A program made the translations under genes and the position numbers. This document shows, piece after piece, positions 8,867 to 16,410 of a stretch of DNA of 55,228 nucleotides; within the stretch, counting starts at the first letter, position 1, and every line of letters begins with the position of its first letter. The stretch is taken from contig CAIUPH010000039.1 of assembly GCA_903901015.1 (NCBI GenBank), positions 1 to 55,228 of the forward strand, read 5' to 3'. The notes under the pieces were generated by a model, which did no database searches, was not told the DNA's origin, and was given only the letters and a program-made list of their open reading frames with translations. The DNA is from Candidatus Bathyarchaeota archaeon (GTDB taxonomy: Archaea; Thermoproteota; Bathyarchaeia; Bathyarchaeales; Bathycorpusculaceae).

Positions 8867-10033
8867 TTGAACCGCAAATTCACCGTTATAGCTGCCGTCG
8901 TTCTGATCGCTTTGATTGTTTTAACGCTTTTTTTTGCGGTCAACTGGCTGAACAATAAAACCGTGGGCAGGCAGTTCTATGTGGGCGTCGAATATGCTTA
9001 TGGTGAAAACCAAACTGTTCAAGTTCAAATAACTCAAATCCAAGCCTTAGTCGACAAAGTTAAGGATTACACAAACCTCTTCATTGTGGGTTCAATAGGT
9101 TTCAAAATTAACCAAACCGCGTTAACCGAGGCGTGCGACTACATTTTCCAAGCTAAACTCAACTTCATCGTACTATTCACAGGTTTAGACCAGTACACCT
9201 ACGACATTACACATTGGATGGTTGACGCAAAGGCAAGGTATGGCGAGCAGTTCCTTGGTATAGATAGGTTCGATGAGCCAGGCGGAAACCAGCTGGACAC
9301 GGGTGCTTCCCAGTTGATTGACCGAACCATAGTCGGCGTTAACGCTTCCTACAGCTACGTCGCTAACGCTTACGTCAGCAACCTCACGGTTTTCCCAGAT
9401 TACTACCTTCAGTTTTCCCCCAAAGTTTTCACCTCGGATTATGGGCTCTACTGGTTTGACTACAAATCAAACTATAGCGCTATATTCGCCGAGTTTGTAG
9501 GCAACGAAAGCAGGCAACGCCACATTGCCCTTTGCAGAGGAGCTGCCGACGCGTTTGGCAGAGACTGGGGTGTCGTAGTAACGTGGAAGTATAGCCAGGC
9601 GCCGTATCTTGAATCTGGCAGCGAACTTTACAGTGACTTATCGCTGGCTTACAGTGCAGGCGCCAAGTACGCGGTGGTTTTCAGTTACCCAGACATTACA
9701 GGCTTTGGCACTTTGACTGACGCGCATTTTGGGGCGCTGCAGAAATTCTGGACCACGATGCATACCAACCCAGATAGCTTTGGCTCGAACAAGCCTGAAG
9801 TTGCCTATGTGGTGCCCGCTGATTATGGGTTTGGCTTTCGCCACCCCACCGACGCCATCTGGGGATTGTTTTCAGCCGACGCGTATTCATCTAAAATCTA
9901 TGAGGACACAAACACGGTGTTGCCCGGCAAATTCGGGTCGAGCTTCGACATAGTCTATGATGAGCCACAAGTAATTGCGCCCTTGCTTGGTAATTACAGA
10001 GAAGTCTTCTACTGGAACCAAACCATAACGTAA
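8867..10033 (+). CDS. Membrane-anchored surface glycoprotein, possibly glycosidase-like
   Basis: This 388-residue protein starts with a TTG and has one N-terminal hydrophobic segment (about residues 7-28), so it is either secreted or anchored outside the cell. At least seven N-x-S/T sequons (NKT, NQT, NAS, NLT, NYS, NES) indicate an N-glycosylated exterior domain. The alternation of hydrophobic strands with acidic ends (FLGIDRFDEPGG, GLYWFDY, VVVTWKYSQAP, YAVVFSYPDI) resembles a TIM-barrel glycoside hydrolase scaffold, with candidate acidic residues in the first of these. This is inference; no catalytic family was recognised. Confidence 0.65.
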   Translation: MNRKFTVIAAVVLIALIVLTLFFAVNWLNNKTVGRQFYVGVEYAYGENQTVQVQITQIQALVDKVKDYTNLFIVGSIGFKINQTALTEACDYIFQAKLNFIVLFTGLDQYTYDITHWMVDAKARYGEQFLGIDRFDEPGGNQLDTGASQLIDRTIVGVNASYSYVANAYVSNLTVFPDYYLQFSPKVFTSDYGLYWFDYKSNYSAIFAEFVGNESRQRHIALCRGAADAFGRDWGVVVTWKYSQAPYLESGSELYSDLSLAYSAGAKYAVVFSYPDITGFGTLTDAHFGALQKFWTTMHTNPDSFGSNKPEVAYVVPADYGFGFRHPTDAIWGLFSADAYSSKIYEDTNTVLPGKFGSSFDIVYDEPQVIAPLLGNYREVFYWNQTIT

Positions 10034-10064
10034 AACTTTGAAACATCCAAAAATGGGTCACCAT

Positions 10065-10137
10065 CATATTTGGAGCCTATTAGTGGTTCTATGTTGAAAC
10101 CATAGAGGGTAGGCAGCCACTAAGGTGCCTATATCAA
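10065..10137 (+). repeat. Dispersed MITE-like element, copy B
   Basis: It begins CATATTTGGAGCCTATTAG, then GGTTCTATG, ACCATAGAGGGTAGG and GTGCCTATATC. It fills the gap between two convergent genes and ends at the stop codon of the MobA-like gene. It matches the left half of copy A most closely. Confidence 0.65.
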
Positions 10138-10794
10138 CTACCGTTTTTTCTTGTATTGCGGTTTTGTCTTCGACGTTTTTCGGGGCTTATCCATAACTGC
10201 TGCTTTCCTAAGGTTCAGGGGCGTGTTCACGGTGAAGAAGGTCTTTAAATCGGGGTCCAACTGCTCAATCACCATCGTTGACATGTAGCGTACTCCATGC
10301 AGCCTATCCACGATTGCCTGTACGTCAAGTTCCTTTTCGGCGAGGGCGTCTTTAGCAGCCTGCAAAGCCTGCTTAGTATGGTAAACTCCATGTAAAGGCT
10401 GGCATATCATATCTGGCGACCTTGGAATATCCGCGGCTCTTCCCATGCAGCAGTCAAAGAGCAAAGTCAACACTTCAGGAACAATAAACGGGCTGTCAAA
10501 GGGCAATATCGCCGAGTACTCGCCGCTGGCTGCTTCAAGCCCACTCAACGCTCCCACCAATGGACCCTCAGACTCAAAAGCGTCAACGACAAACTTTACG
10601 TCCGAAGAAACCACCTTTGCGTACCTGTCTGCGCGTTCCTGCGAGTCTGTTACAACAATAATCTCGTCCACAATGTCCTTCACGGCGTCAATCACATGGG
10701 TAATCAACGGTTTGCCGTTGAGTTCCAAAACGCCCTTATCGCCCTCGAAACCATGCGAGGAACCGCCCGCCAGAATAATCGCTGACTTATCCAT
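10138..10794 (-). CDS. MobA-like molybdenum cofactor guanylyltransferase / NTP transferase
   Basis: The protein has 218 residues from the ATG at 10794 (an upstream ATG at 10821 would add 9). The N-terminus AIILAGGSS and GDKGVLELNGKPLITHV match the nucleotide-binding signature of the MobA/GlmU-type transferases, and DSPFI in mid-protein provides the metal-binding Asp. MobA attaches GMP to molybdopterin. Unusually, the LAGG-x-S-x-R motif reads LAGGSSHGFEGDK: the conserved Arg is missing and the loop is a residue shorter. The C-terminal tail is very basic. Related enzymes use other sugars or cofactors, so the substrate is uncertain. Confidence 0.75.
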   Translation of the reverse strand: MDKSAIILAGGSSHGFEGDKGVLELNGKPLITHVIDAVKDIVDEIIVVTDSQERADRYAKVVSSDVKFVVDAFESEGPLVGALSGLEAASGEYSAILPFDSPFIVPEVLTLLFDCCMGRAADIPRSPDMICQPLHGVYHTKQALQAAKDALAEKELDVQAIVDRLHGVRYMSTMVIEQLDPDLKTFFTVNTPLNLRKAAVMDKPRKTSKTKPQYKKKR

Positions 10795-10876
10795 AACAAA
10801 TGTCACTGACAACTCTAGCATGTACAGTGAATTTTAAGTTTTTTGTACGAGAATAAAGCCAGTACATCTTCCTTCT

Positions 10877-10996
10877 TTAGCTGAGGGACACATGCAGATA
10901 AAATCCCGTTCTGCCGACCAGCTTTACTCTTAAGGTGTCTTTTGGCTGAATTGTTTTTTTATTGTTAGATGATGATGGCGCACCCCTTTTATTCAT
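10877..10996 (-). CDS. Possible 39-residue basic protein
   Basis: An ATG at 10996 opens a frame of 39 codons ending TAA at 10877. The N-terminal third is Ser/Asn/Lys-rich and the rest reads QPKDTLRVKLVGRTGFYLH, which has a natural amphipathic beta pattern. The same frame stays open and protein-like upstream of the ATG (GGEDAETKKAGTLKALEKK) but has no start there, so this may be the 3' part of a decayed longer gene. Confidence 0.35.
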   Translation of the reverse strand: MNKRGAPSSSNNKKTIQPKDTLRVKLVGRTGFYLHVSLS

Positions 10997-11291
10997 CTTC
11001 TTCTCGAGGGCTTTGAGGGTGCCTGCTTTTTTTGTTTCCGCGTCTTCTCCACCTAAAAACGGGAAATGCGGTTATGTTGTGAAATTAAAAACAAGCGTAA
11101 CATGGTTTCACATTCACATGTTGACGTTTTCAATATGGAGCCATGCACACCGTGTGAACAAATTCGTTTTTCTCACATTGATACAGGCGTAGAGAAACAA
11201 TGCAGGGGCAAAAAGCAAACGCGCTCAGTTGCTGTCTTGTGGTTTCCTTAAAACGGTTTTGCCCACATAAAAGGTGGGGGATGGGTTTGGG
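10997..11291. other. Intergenic, unassigned
   Basis: Apart from the open minus-strand frame extending to about 11065, nothing was seen. The plus-strand open frames here lack ribosome-binding sites and have unnatural composition. Confidence 0.5.
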
Positions 11292-12080
11292 TTAAGTGAC
11301 TTCGTTGGTTTCTATTTTTTTTGCCATTTCTGCGAGGATTTTGGTGAAGGGGTGGTCTGGTTTGTCCTGGACGAAGATGAGGTTTCCTTCTGCCCTTAGG
11401 ATTTCGCAGAAGCACGGCACCATACCCAGCATGGGCACTTGGTAGTCGGCTTTGATTTTGGCCGCCATCTCCGCCTTCTTCGCCGTCGCCGATGCATCGA
11501 GCACTTTGTTTAGCACTAACCCGGTTTTCTTTTCGAACAGGTTGTAGAGTTCAGCTAGCATGCGTTTGGTTCCATCTACGTCTGAGCGGTCGCTCGTTGT
11601 CGCCACCACCACGAAGTCGGCGGCTACGATAGCGTTGATGGATGAGTACTGCAATCCAGGGCTCGTGTCGAAGAATAGGTAATCAAATTTCTCGTCTTTA
11701 AGCAAAGTTTCCCTGAGCGCAAGAAGTCGGCCAAGTGCACGCATTTCCCATTTGCGGTCCTTTGACGACATGTCACGTATGGCTTCAGTCGAGGGGTTTG
11801 CTAAGCAAGCATAGAATTTTCCGTCTCCGGGAATTCTGCTGCTTAAATTTATCAGCGCCTTGTCGATTTCGCAGGTGTTATTTAGGTAATCGTTTAGCCA
11901 AAAGTCCGCGTGGGGCGTTTTGAGGATAGCGAACAAGCTTGGCGCGCGAAAGTCAAGGTCAAAGATGCACACTTTTTTTCCTGCTTTGGCGAATGTAGCT
12001 GCTAGGTTGACTGAGAGCAGGGTTTTTCCTGTTCCGCCTTTGTAGGAGTGGACCGCGATTATTTTGCTCATATCTTTCAA
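11292..12080 (-). CDS. ParA/MinD family ATPase
   Basis: This 262-residue protein has the deviant Walker A motif KGGTGKT (residues 14-20), the switch-I-like DLDFRAPS, and Walker B YLFFDTSPG. These define the SIMIBI ParA/MinD/CooC group, whose ATP-dependent dimers position DNA, complexes or metal-loading factors. No C-terminal amphipathic membrane helix is apparent, so a MinD-type membrane role is less likely. The start overlaps the stop of the winged-helix gene (4 nt, ATGA), which suggests the pair acts together. Confidence 0.88.
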   Translation of the reverse strand: MKDMSKIIAVHSYKGGTGKTLLSVNLAATFAKAGKKVCIFDLDFRAPSLFAILKTPHADFWLNDYLNNTCEIDKALINLSSRIPGDGKFYACLANPSTEAIRDMSSKDRKWEMRALGRLLALRETLLKDEKFDYLFFDTSPGLQYSSINAIVAADFVVVATTSDRSDVDGTKRMLAELYNLFEKKTGLVLNKVLDASATAKKAEMAAKIKADYQVPMLGMVPCFCEILRAEGNLIFVQDKPDHPFTKILAEMAKKIETNEVT

Positions 12081-12469
12081 CTCTGTGTTTCCTTATCTAT
12101 GAAAAAATAGGCTTTTCGTCCTTTACGTTCCTTCTTGAGGTAACCCATTATGACCAGCTGGTTTAGGTACGCGCTTTCAACTGCACGTGCACGCTTTGTC
12201 TGCTCAGCGATTTCCTCCGCCGTCGCACGACTACAACGGCAAATCGCCATAGCCGTCTTACGCAAATGATCAGGCATAGACAACAAAGTCATAACATCCA
12301 ACGACGCATCAGGCAACGCCAAAGAATTTTTCTGATTGTTAACATTGCCGCCGCCACTCTTCTGAAGCTCAATCATAACCTCAATCTTATCGTTCAACCT
12401 CTCGAGGCTCTCTTCAATCTTCTCCAAAATGTTTAACGGTTTTTTATTCGATAAGTCGTTTCTAATCAC
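12077..12469 (-). CDS. Winged-helix protein with N-terminal coiled coil, ParA partner
   Basis: This 130-residue protein has an N-terminal heptad-like segment (about residues 13-40, ILEKIEESLERLNDKIEVMI), a Gly/Asn linker, and a winged helix-turn-helix (about residues 60-125). The latter includes ATAEEIAEQTKRARAVESAYLNQLVIMG as helices 2-3 and GRKAYFF as the wing. It is first in the operon with the ParA-like ATPase. By analogy to ParA/ParB or other ATPase-adaptor pairs it could load the ATPase on DNA or control the operon; that is inference. Confidence 0.75.
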   Translation of the reverse strand: MIRNDLSNKKPLNILEKIEESLERLNDKIEVMIELQKSGGGNVNNQKNSLALPDASLDVMTLLSMPDHLRKTAMAICRCSRATAEEIAEQTKRARAVESAYLNQLVIMGYLKKERKGRKAYFFIDKETQS

Positions 12470-12650
12470 ACGCGTTCCCCGAGTTGTTTTTCATGTGTAC
12501 AGTTAGACAATTTAAGCTTGTGCTATTTATTAAGTCTTGCGACATTGTGATATTGATTTGGAGTACATAGCCAAAACAGAAAACTTTATTCAAAAAAATA
12601 AAAATTGTTTGATAGATGTTTGATGATTTTAAGGTGTTAAAACCCTTGGG

Positions 12651-12944
12651 TTAGTAGGGAATCGGCGTTTGATTCCTTGCTTCTTCTACTATGGGTAATA
12701 CTTGTTTTAGTTCCTTGAAGTACTTTAGAACTGTGATGCCGCGTGGCGTGACTGCGAAGACTACTCGTGCTTTTCCTACGATGCGTTCTTCGAATAGGCC
12801 CTGTTTTATGAGGAATTCTAGGTATTCTTTGAGGACGCTGCAGTTAACGTTTGCTTTGTACATGACGTGTGTTAGCTTTAGTGGTCCTCTGTGGGCAAGC
12901 ACTGTAAGGATGTCAACATACATTTCCAGTTTTGATCGACGCAC
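12651..12944 (-). CDS. Winged-helix transcriptional regulator
   Basis: This 97-residue protein has a single winged helix: MYVDILTVLAHRGPLKLTHVMYKANVN (helices 1-2), SVLKEYLEFLIKQGLFEE (recognition helix) and a wing, then a C-terminal helix for dimerisation. This is the common archaeal ArnR1/DUF4364-like type. It has a TTTATAATA-type promoter on the minus strand near 12985. Its target is unknown. Confidence 0.85.
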   Translation of the reverse strand: MRRSKLEMYVDILTVLAHRGPLKLTHVMYKANVNCSVLKEYLEFLIKQGLFEERIVGKARVVFAVTPRGITVLKYFKELKQVLPIVEEARNQTPIPY

Positions 12945-13181
12945 TTAATATTCCTCTTTTTATGTTTAATGGTCCGTTTTATTATAAATAGACTTTAGTC
13001 ATAATTAGTTGTGCTAGAAAAACTATGATTTTTTCGTAGTTTAGTGGCGGGTATCTTGTGAAAAGCGTAACTGTTGATTAGGTAATGGTAGAAATTTTGC
13101 GATTTTCTCCAGCGTAGCCAATTACGACTAAGGTCTAATCATTTATGTATTGGTAATCAGTGTTTTTGTCCATGTTAGCGG

Positions 13182-13361
13182 TTAATTGGCACCTTTTCTT
13201 GCGACGTTGTTTAACACATTTAATCTATTTTCGAAGGCTGTCACCATGTCATCTAGCAGTATTTCACGCAATTCGGTTGACAAATTATTGATTTCATCAT
13301 CAAACACATCTGCTAATTTTGCTTCTAATTCTTTCCTATCTTTATCCGCAATTTGCTTCAT
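13182..13361 (-). CDS. 59-residue acidic helical protein
   Basis: An ATG at 13361 is preceded by a perfect AGGAGGA (13371-13377) at 9-nt spacing, the strongest ribosome-binding site in this part of the window. The product is helical and charged, with the sequence LSTELREILLDDMVTAFENR in the middle and a short basic end. I recall small archaeal proteins with a similar core but assign no function. It stands alone between intergenic regions. Confidence 0.7.
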   Translation of the reverse strand: MKQIADKDRKELEAKLADVFDDEINNLSTELREILLDDMVTAFENRLNVLNNVARKGAN

Positions 13362-13483
13362 TCACACATATCCTCCTAATGAGAAACCAAAAGGGCAGAA
13401 GGTATATACATCACTTATGAAAGCAACCTATGAATCTAAAATTAGTACCTGAAAACAAAACCTCGCAATTTTACCAGCAATCC

Positions 13484-13648
13484 TTAGTCCATTTCTCCGA
13501 TGATTTCGCACTGTTTTGAGTAAACTGCGGATTGCCATGCTCCACGGTTCTTTGCCTTCAACTTTTGGGTTACTCCACTAAACACCCTTCGGCTCGATAA
13601 GAATTTGTATGCGTCACGGTAACTGCAACAATTTATTAAATGTCCAGA
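13484..13648 (-). pseudogene. Possible gene remnant without start codon
   Basis: The minus strand has 54 open codons between two stops, with a protein-like sequence (YKFLSSRRVFSGVTQ, then NRGAWQSAVYSKQCEIIGEMD at the end) but no ATG/GTG start ahead of most of it. The composition looks coding. I read it as the tail of a decayed gene; the parent family is not recognised. Confidence 0.3.
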
Positions 13649-13970
13649 CGTCAGTTATCATACTGCTTTATGCCTTTGCTTATGTAAAATAACGTTTAAG
13701 ATGGATGTTTGATACAGCAATCGATACCTTGCTGACCTTATTTGACATTCAAGAGTTGTTGTTTGTTAGCAATAACATACAAATTTAAACCGCATTTGAT
13801 ATTTTTTCTTCGGGCAAACGGGCATTTATGTGCCTCTAATTTTCTTGAGGGCAACTGGATTTGTTTAATTCTTTTAAAGAAAAATCATGGAGCGTCCTGC
13901 TCGAAAAAGGGTACTTATCCAACAATCAGGTTCGGGCGGTGTTATTACTGGATTTCATATCAGTAAAATG

Positions 13971-13979
13971 ACTATATAG
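13971..13979 (+). promoter_or_regulatory. TATA box of a leaderless gene
   Basis: ACTATATAG is centred 26 nt before the ATG at 14002, the exact spacing expected when transcription begins at the start codon. Confidence 0.5.
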
Positions 13980-14001
13980 TATTTTACTTTTATGAAATGC
14001 C

Positions 14002-14170
14002 ATGAAAAATTCCAATCCACAATATGCCTTCAACAAAACAGAATTACAGTTGCTTAGAGAGCTCGTAGGTAATTGAATTCTTAGAAACACACAAGCGACC
14101 TGAAGGTCAACCATTACCATCTTGGAGCGAATTTTTTTCAAAAGCTAATGACTATGCGGTGATACTCTAA
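14002..14170 (+). pseudogene. Small gene split by a one-base frameshift
   Basis: From the ATG at 14002 the frame reads 24 residues (KTELQLLRELVGN at its end) and stops at TGA. Shifting by one base at about 14066-14070 restores an open frame VIEFLETHKRPEGQPLPSW and on to a TAA at 14170, giving a 56-residue protein in total. The length (169 nt) fits one inserted base. Its promoter is well placed. The family is not recognised; the frameshift may be real or an assembly error. Confidence 0.5.
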
Positions 14171-14195
14171 TGGCGCGAAGGACTCTGCCGCTTGG

Positions 14196-14496
14196 AAGTA
14201 GTAGTACAATCATTTTTTCGTTGTTCAACTACTTTTAAAACAACTCATCAAAGGGCCGCCTCAATTTATTGAGTATTCAACGTTAAATCGAAGATGATTG
14301 GTCCAATATGGTATAAAATGGACGTGAAAGAAGAAGAAGAATGCAAAAATATTTGCGCTTCTTCTTCTACTCAGTAATAGATGATGATGATGAACAACGA
14401 TTTTTTTCTTGTGGTCATCATCAACTAAGCCAAGATAACTATCGCTTTTCCAAATAGAAGTAGTAGTTCTGTAGATTTTGTCGACGACTACTTCTA
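14196..14496. ncRNA. Cluster of four stem-loops with trinucleotide-repeat arms
   Basis: Four hairpins lie within 300 nt. H1 is AAGTAGT/ACTACTT (14196-14234). H2 is AGAAGAAGAAG/CTTCTTCTTCT with an inner GCAAA/TTTGC (14329-14368). H3 is TGATGATGA plus ACAA / TTGT plus TCATCATCA (14385-14423). H4 is TAGAAGTAGT/ACTACTTCTA (14455-14496). Loops are T-rich. No open frame covers the region. H1 and H4 share the same arm sequence. This could be a structured RNA or a DNA-level element; the strand is not determined. Confidence 0.4.
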
Positions 14497-14573
14497 AGCA
14501 TTCTAAACTTTGGGAATTAGCCTTGCGGTAAGAGGTAACGTCCGCGTTAAAACGTCATGCGACGCTCGTTAGA

Positions 14574-14591
14574 CCATTATTAGAATAATGG
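14574..14591. repeat. Perfect palindrome beside a gene end
   Basis: CCATTATT-AG-AATAATGG lies 1 nt past the stop codon of the minus-strand gene at 14593. It could be a hairpin at the mRNA 3' end, although no T-run follows. Confidence 0.5.
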
Positions 14592-14592
14592 A

Positions 14593-14844
14593 CTAGCCGC
14601 TCTTTTCCATTTCAGGCAAACTTTCAATAACCTTCTTTAGGAAAACCTGCAATTTTTCAATGAACTTGTAGAAATCATTTTCATCGATTTCCTTTAACAG
14701 CAGTCCTTTCTCCTCGCCCCAACTAAACGGCGTTGATAAGACTGCGGCTCTCTTATCTTCTAGGTTATCTCGGTGCCGCGAATAAAGATTAAGTGTAAAC
14801 TTGATTTTGTCTAGTGCACGCTTTGGATGATAAAGCTTAGCCAT
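14593..14844 (-). CDS. Hypothetical 83-residue protein
   Basis: An ATG at 14844 starts an 83-residue, mostly helical protein rich in Lys, Leu and Glu, with RALDKIKFTLNLYSRHRDNL and FYKFIEKLQVFLKKVIESL as likely helices. There is no ribosome-binding site, but an A/T-rich TATA-like AAAAATATAGG about 25-30 nt upstream would suit a leaderless mRNA. No family recognised; no operon partner. Confidence 0.6.
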   Translation of the reverse strand: MAKLYHPKRALDKIKFTLNLYSRHRDNLEDKRAAVLSTPFSWGEEKGLLLKEIDENDFYKFIEKLQVFLKKVIESLPEMEKSG

Positions 14845-14970
14845 GAGAAGAAACTTGGCAAGAAAGAACCTATATTTTTTCTTTTTTGTTATAGGTATTA
14901 AAATTTAATTAGAACCACACCTAAAGCTTTTAGAAGGCTAAAGTTGTTTATTTGACAAAGAGCAATCTTG

Positions 14971-15135
14971 ATGTATAAAGCTAAAATTAAAGATAAAATG
15001 TGCACGTGTGGGCATCTTAAAAGTGAACATTCAATTTTTTTAGATAGAGTATGTATTAAACCTAAATGTGAATGTTACAAGTTCGTTTTGAAGGACGAAA
15101 AACAAAAGCTCAATTGTTTAGATTCTGCGTGCTAA
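14971..15135 (+). CDS. 54-residue zinc-ribbon protein
   Basis: This short protein contains CTCGHLKSEH near residues 11-20 and CIKPKCECYKF near residues 28-38, a C-x-C-x2-H ... C-x4-C-x-C pattern seen in small archaeal zinc-binding proteins with a CxCGHxKSEH knuckle. No function can be given. It lies upstream of the gene at 15196 in the same direction. The start ATG lacks a clear ribosome-binding site. Confidence 0.6.
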   Translation: MYKAKIKDKMCTCGHLKSEHSIFLDRVCIKPKCECYKFVLKDEKQKLNCLDSAC

Positions 15136-15195
15136 AAAATGAAGATAGGTAAAACTAATAATCGCTTCAATTGATACTACTATGAGGTCTGGTAA

Positions 15196-15552
15196 ATGGT
15201 GAAAATTAACCTATTGACCTATTTGACTTTCAATTTGAACATGCTCGTTGACAATGGAAAAGGCATGCCGATAAAAGAAACCAGGCAGTTATGCGAACAA
15301 AGAACAATACTTCAAGAGTTGCAAGCACGATTTCCTTTTGCAGAAACACACCTCGACTTATCATCACTAAAGTTACAGCCAGACGCCGAAGAAGAAATTG
15401 AAAACATTTTCCATGAAATGGCAATTTCATTAAAAGACAACGAAATGTGTGTGGCAAACAACGGTTTGTGCCTGTTGATTGCATACGCTCAAGAACAGAT
15501 TCAAAGAGAAACCAGAAAACTTGAAGAGAAAAAAAGCAACGAAAAAGCCTGA
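15196..15552 (+). CDS. Hypothetical 118-residue protein
   Basis: The ATG at 15196 has GAGG at 15184-15187 with 8-nt spacing. The protein is predicted helical: residues about 25-45 (PIKETRQLCEQRTILQELQA) and a charged C-terminal helix ending EEKKSNEKA. No transmembrane segment. It belongs to the AT-rich accessory stretch. Not recognised. Confidence 0.65.
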   Translation: MVKINLLTYLTFNLNMLVDNGKGMPIKETRQLCEQRTILQELQARFPFAETHLDLSSLKLQPDAEEEIENIFHEMAISLKDNEMCVANNGLCLLIAYAQEQIQRETRKLEEKKSNEKA

Positions 15553-15586
15553 TAGCCTAAATTTCAGCATTGATTAAACTAAATAG

Positions 15587-15748
15587 TTTTCGACCCAAAA
15601 AAATAACGCGTTTAGACCGATTTCTGCAAAAGCTCTTTCCAACGTTAGAGCAAAGATCAAGCGATTCGAGCGCAGGGTTAAAGCTGAACAATTACTAGAC
15701 AAAGGCGTTAACCCTGATGAGCGGAAATACCTGCAGCTTCTATATTAG
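15587..15748 (+). pseudogene. Possible gene remnant, start lost
   Basis: There are 53 open codons after a TAG with no ATG, GTG or TTG start. The frame nonetheless reads as a basic helical protein (NVRAKIKRFERRVKAEQLLD, then NPDERKYLQLLY at the end). I interpret it as a remnant, or as a gene with a non-standard start or upstream frameshift. Confidence 0.3.
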
Positions 15749-16117
15749 TCAGCGGCAAACCTTCTGAGCTTTTCCAACTATTCAGAAAAGACCGTTTATG
15801 ATTCCATTAGAGGCTATGAAAATAGAAATATCTGTGATTTCTTTTATCGGTAAACAACATTAATTTTAACTTCATCTATTAACCTCAAAAATCTAATTCT
15901 TGCCCGAAAAAGGCTTAGATACTGTCTTGGCAAGCATAAGCTTATAAAAAATCATGAAGCATCAAGAAATTGTAAACTTGACTACCTTAATTAATTAAGC
16001 GGGATCAGGCTATGATTCGTCAAATATTGGCAGTTATTAAAACTCAAAAATATACGTTTCGAGTCTCAATGTAAGACAAATTAAGAACAAAGTGCTATAT
16101 AATTTAGGTGAATATTT
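15749..16117. other. Intergenic, unassigned
   Basis: AT-rich DNA with no supported gene on either strand. The only feature is the TTTAGGTG just before 16118 that serves the next small gene. Confidence 0.5.
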
Positions 16118-16273
16118 TTGCGTAAACAAAACAGACCAGAAGGATCGACAACCTCCGCCTCTCCAAACAGGAGCAGTATAGCAAGAAAAGCAAATGCTGC
16201 CAATAGTTCGAGGCAGAAGCAAGCAAATGCAAATCGTTCGAGACAGACCCAAGCCGGCAATTCAAAGAAGTAA
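16118..16273 (+). CDS. 51-residue basic low-complexity protein
   Basis: A TTG at 16118 preceded by AGGTG (spacing about 8) starts a 51-residue protein made almost only of Arg, Lys, Gln, Asn, Ser and Ala. It has a loose repeat of ANxSRQ(K/T)QA units (ANSSRQKQANANRSRQTQA). It has no acidic residue except one Glu, so it may bind nucleic acid or be intrinsically disordered. The opposite-strand open frame at 16037-16252 is a shadow. Confidence 0.55.
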   Translation: MRKQNRPEGSTTSASPNRSSIARKANAANSSRQKQANANRSRQTQAGNSKK

Positions 16274-16410
16274 AACAGTATTTTATACTTCTAAATTAAA
16301 TTTTAATTTACCCTGCAAACTTACGGGTTTCAGAAGTTAGCGTAAATCACTAAAAAAGGAAGGAAGAAAGTTCCAGATTCCTTATTTTTTCTCTTACAGT
16401 TTCGTATGGG

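Noticed and set aside
11066-11251. 61-residue plus-strand frame
   Set aside because: No ribosome-binding site and no protein-like pattern; intergenic.
14196-14496. CRISPR array
   Set aside because: The hairpins differ in arm sequence and spacing, there are no identical repeats with unique spacers, and there are no cas genes.
14593-14844. Toxin-antitoxin partner
   Set aside because: No adjacent gene in the same direction and no known toxin or antitoxin motif.
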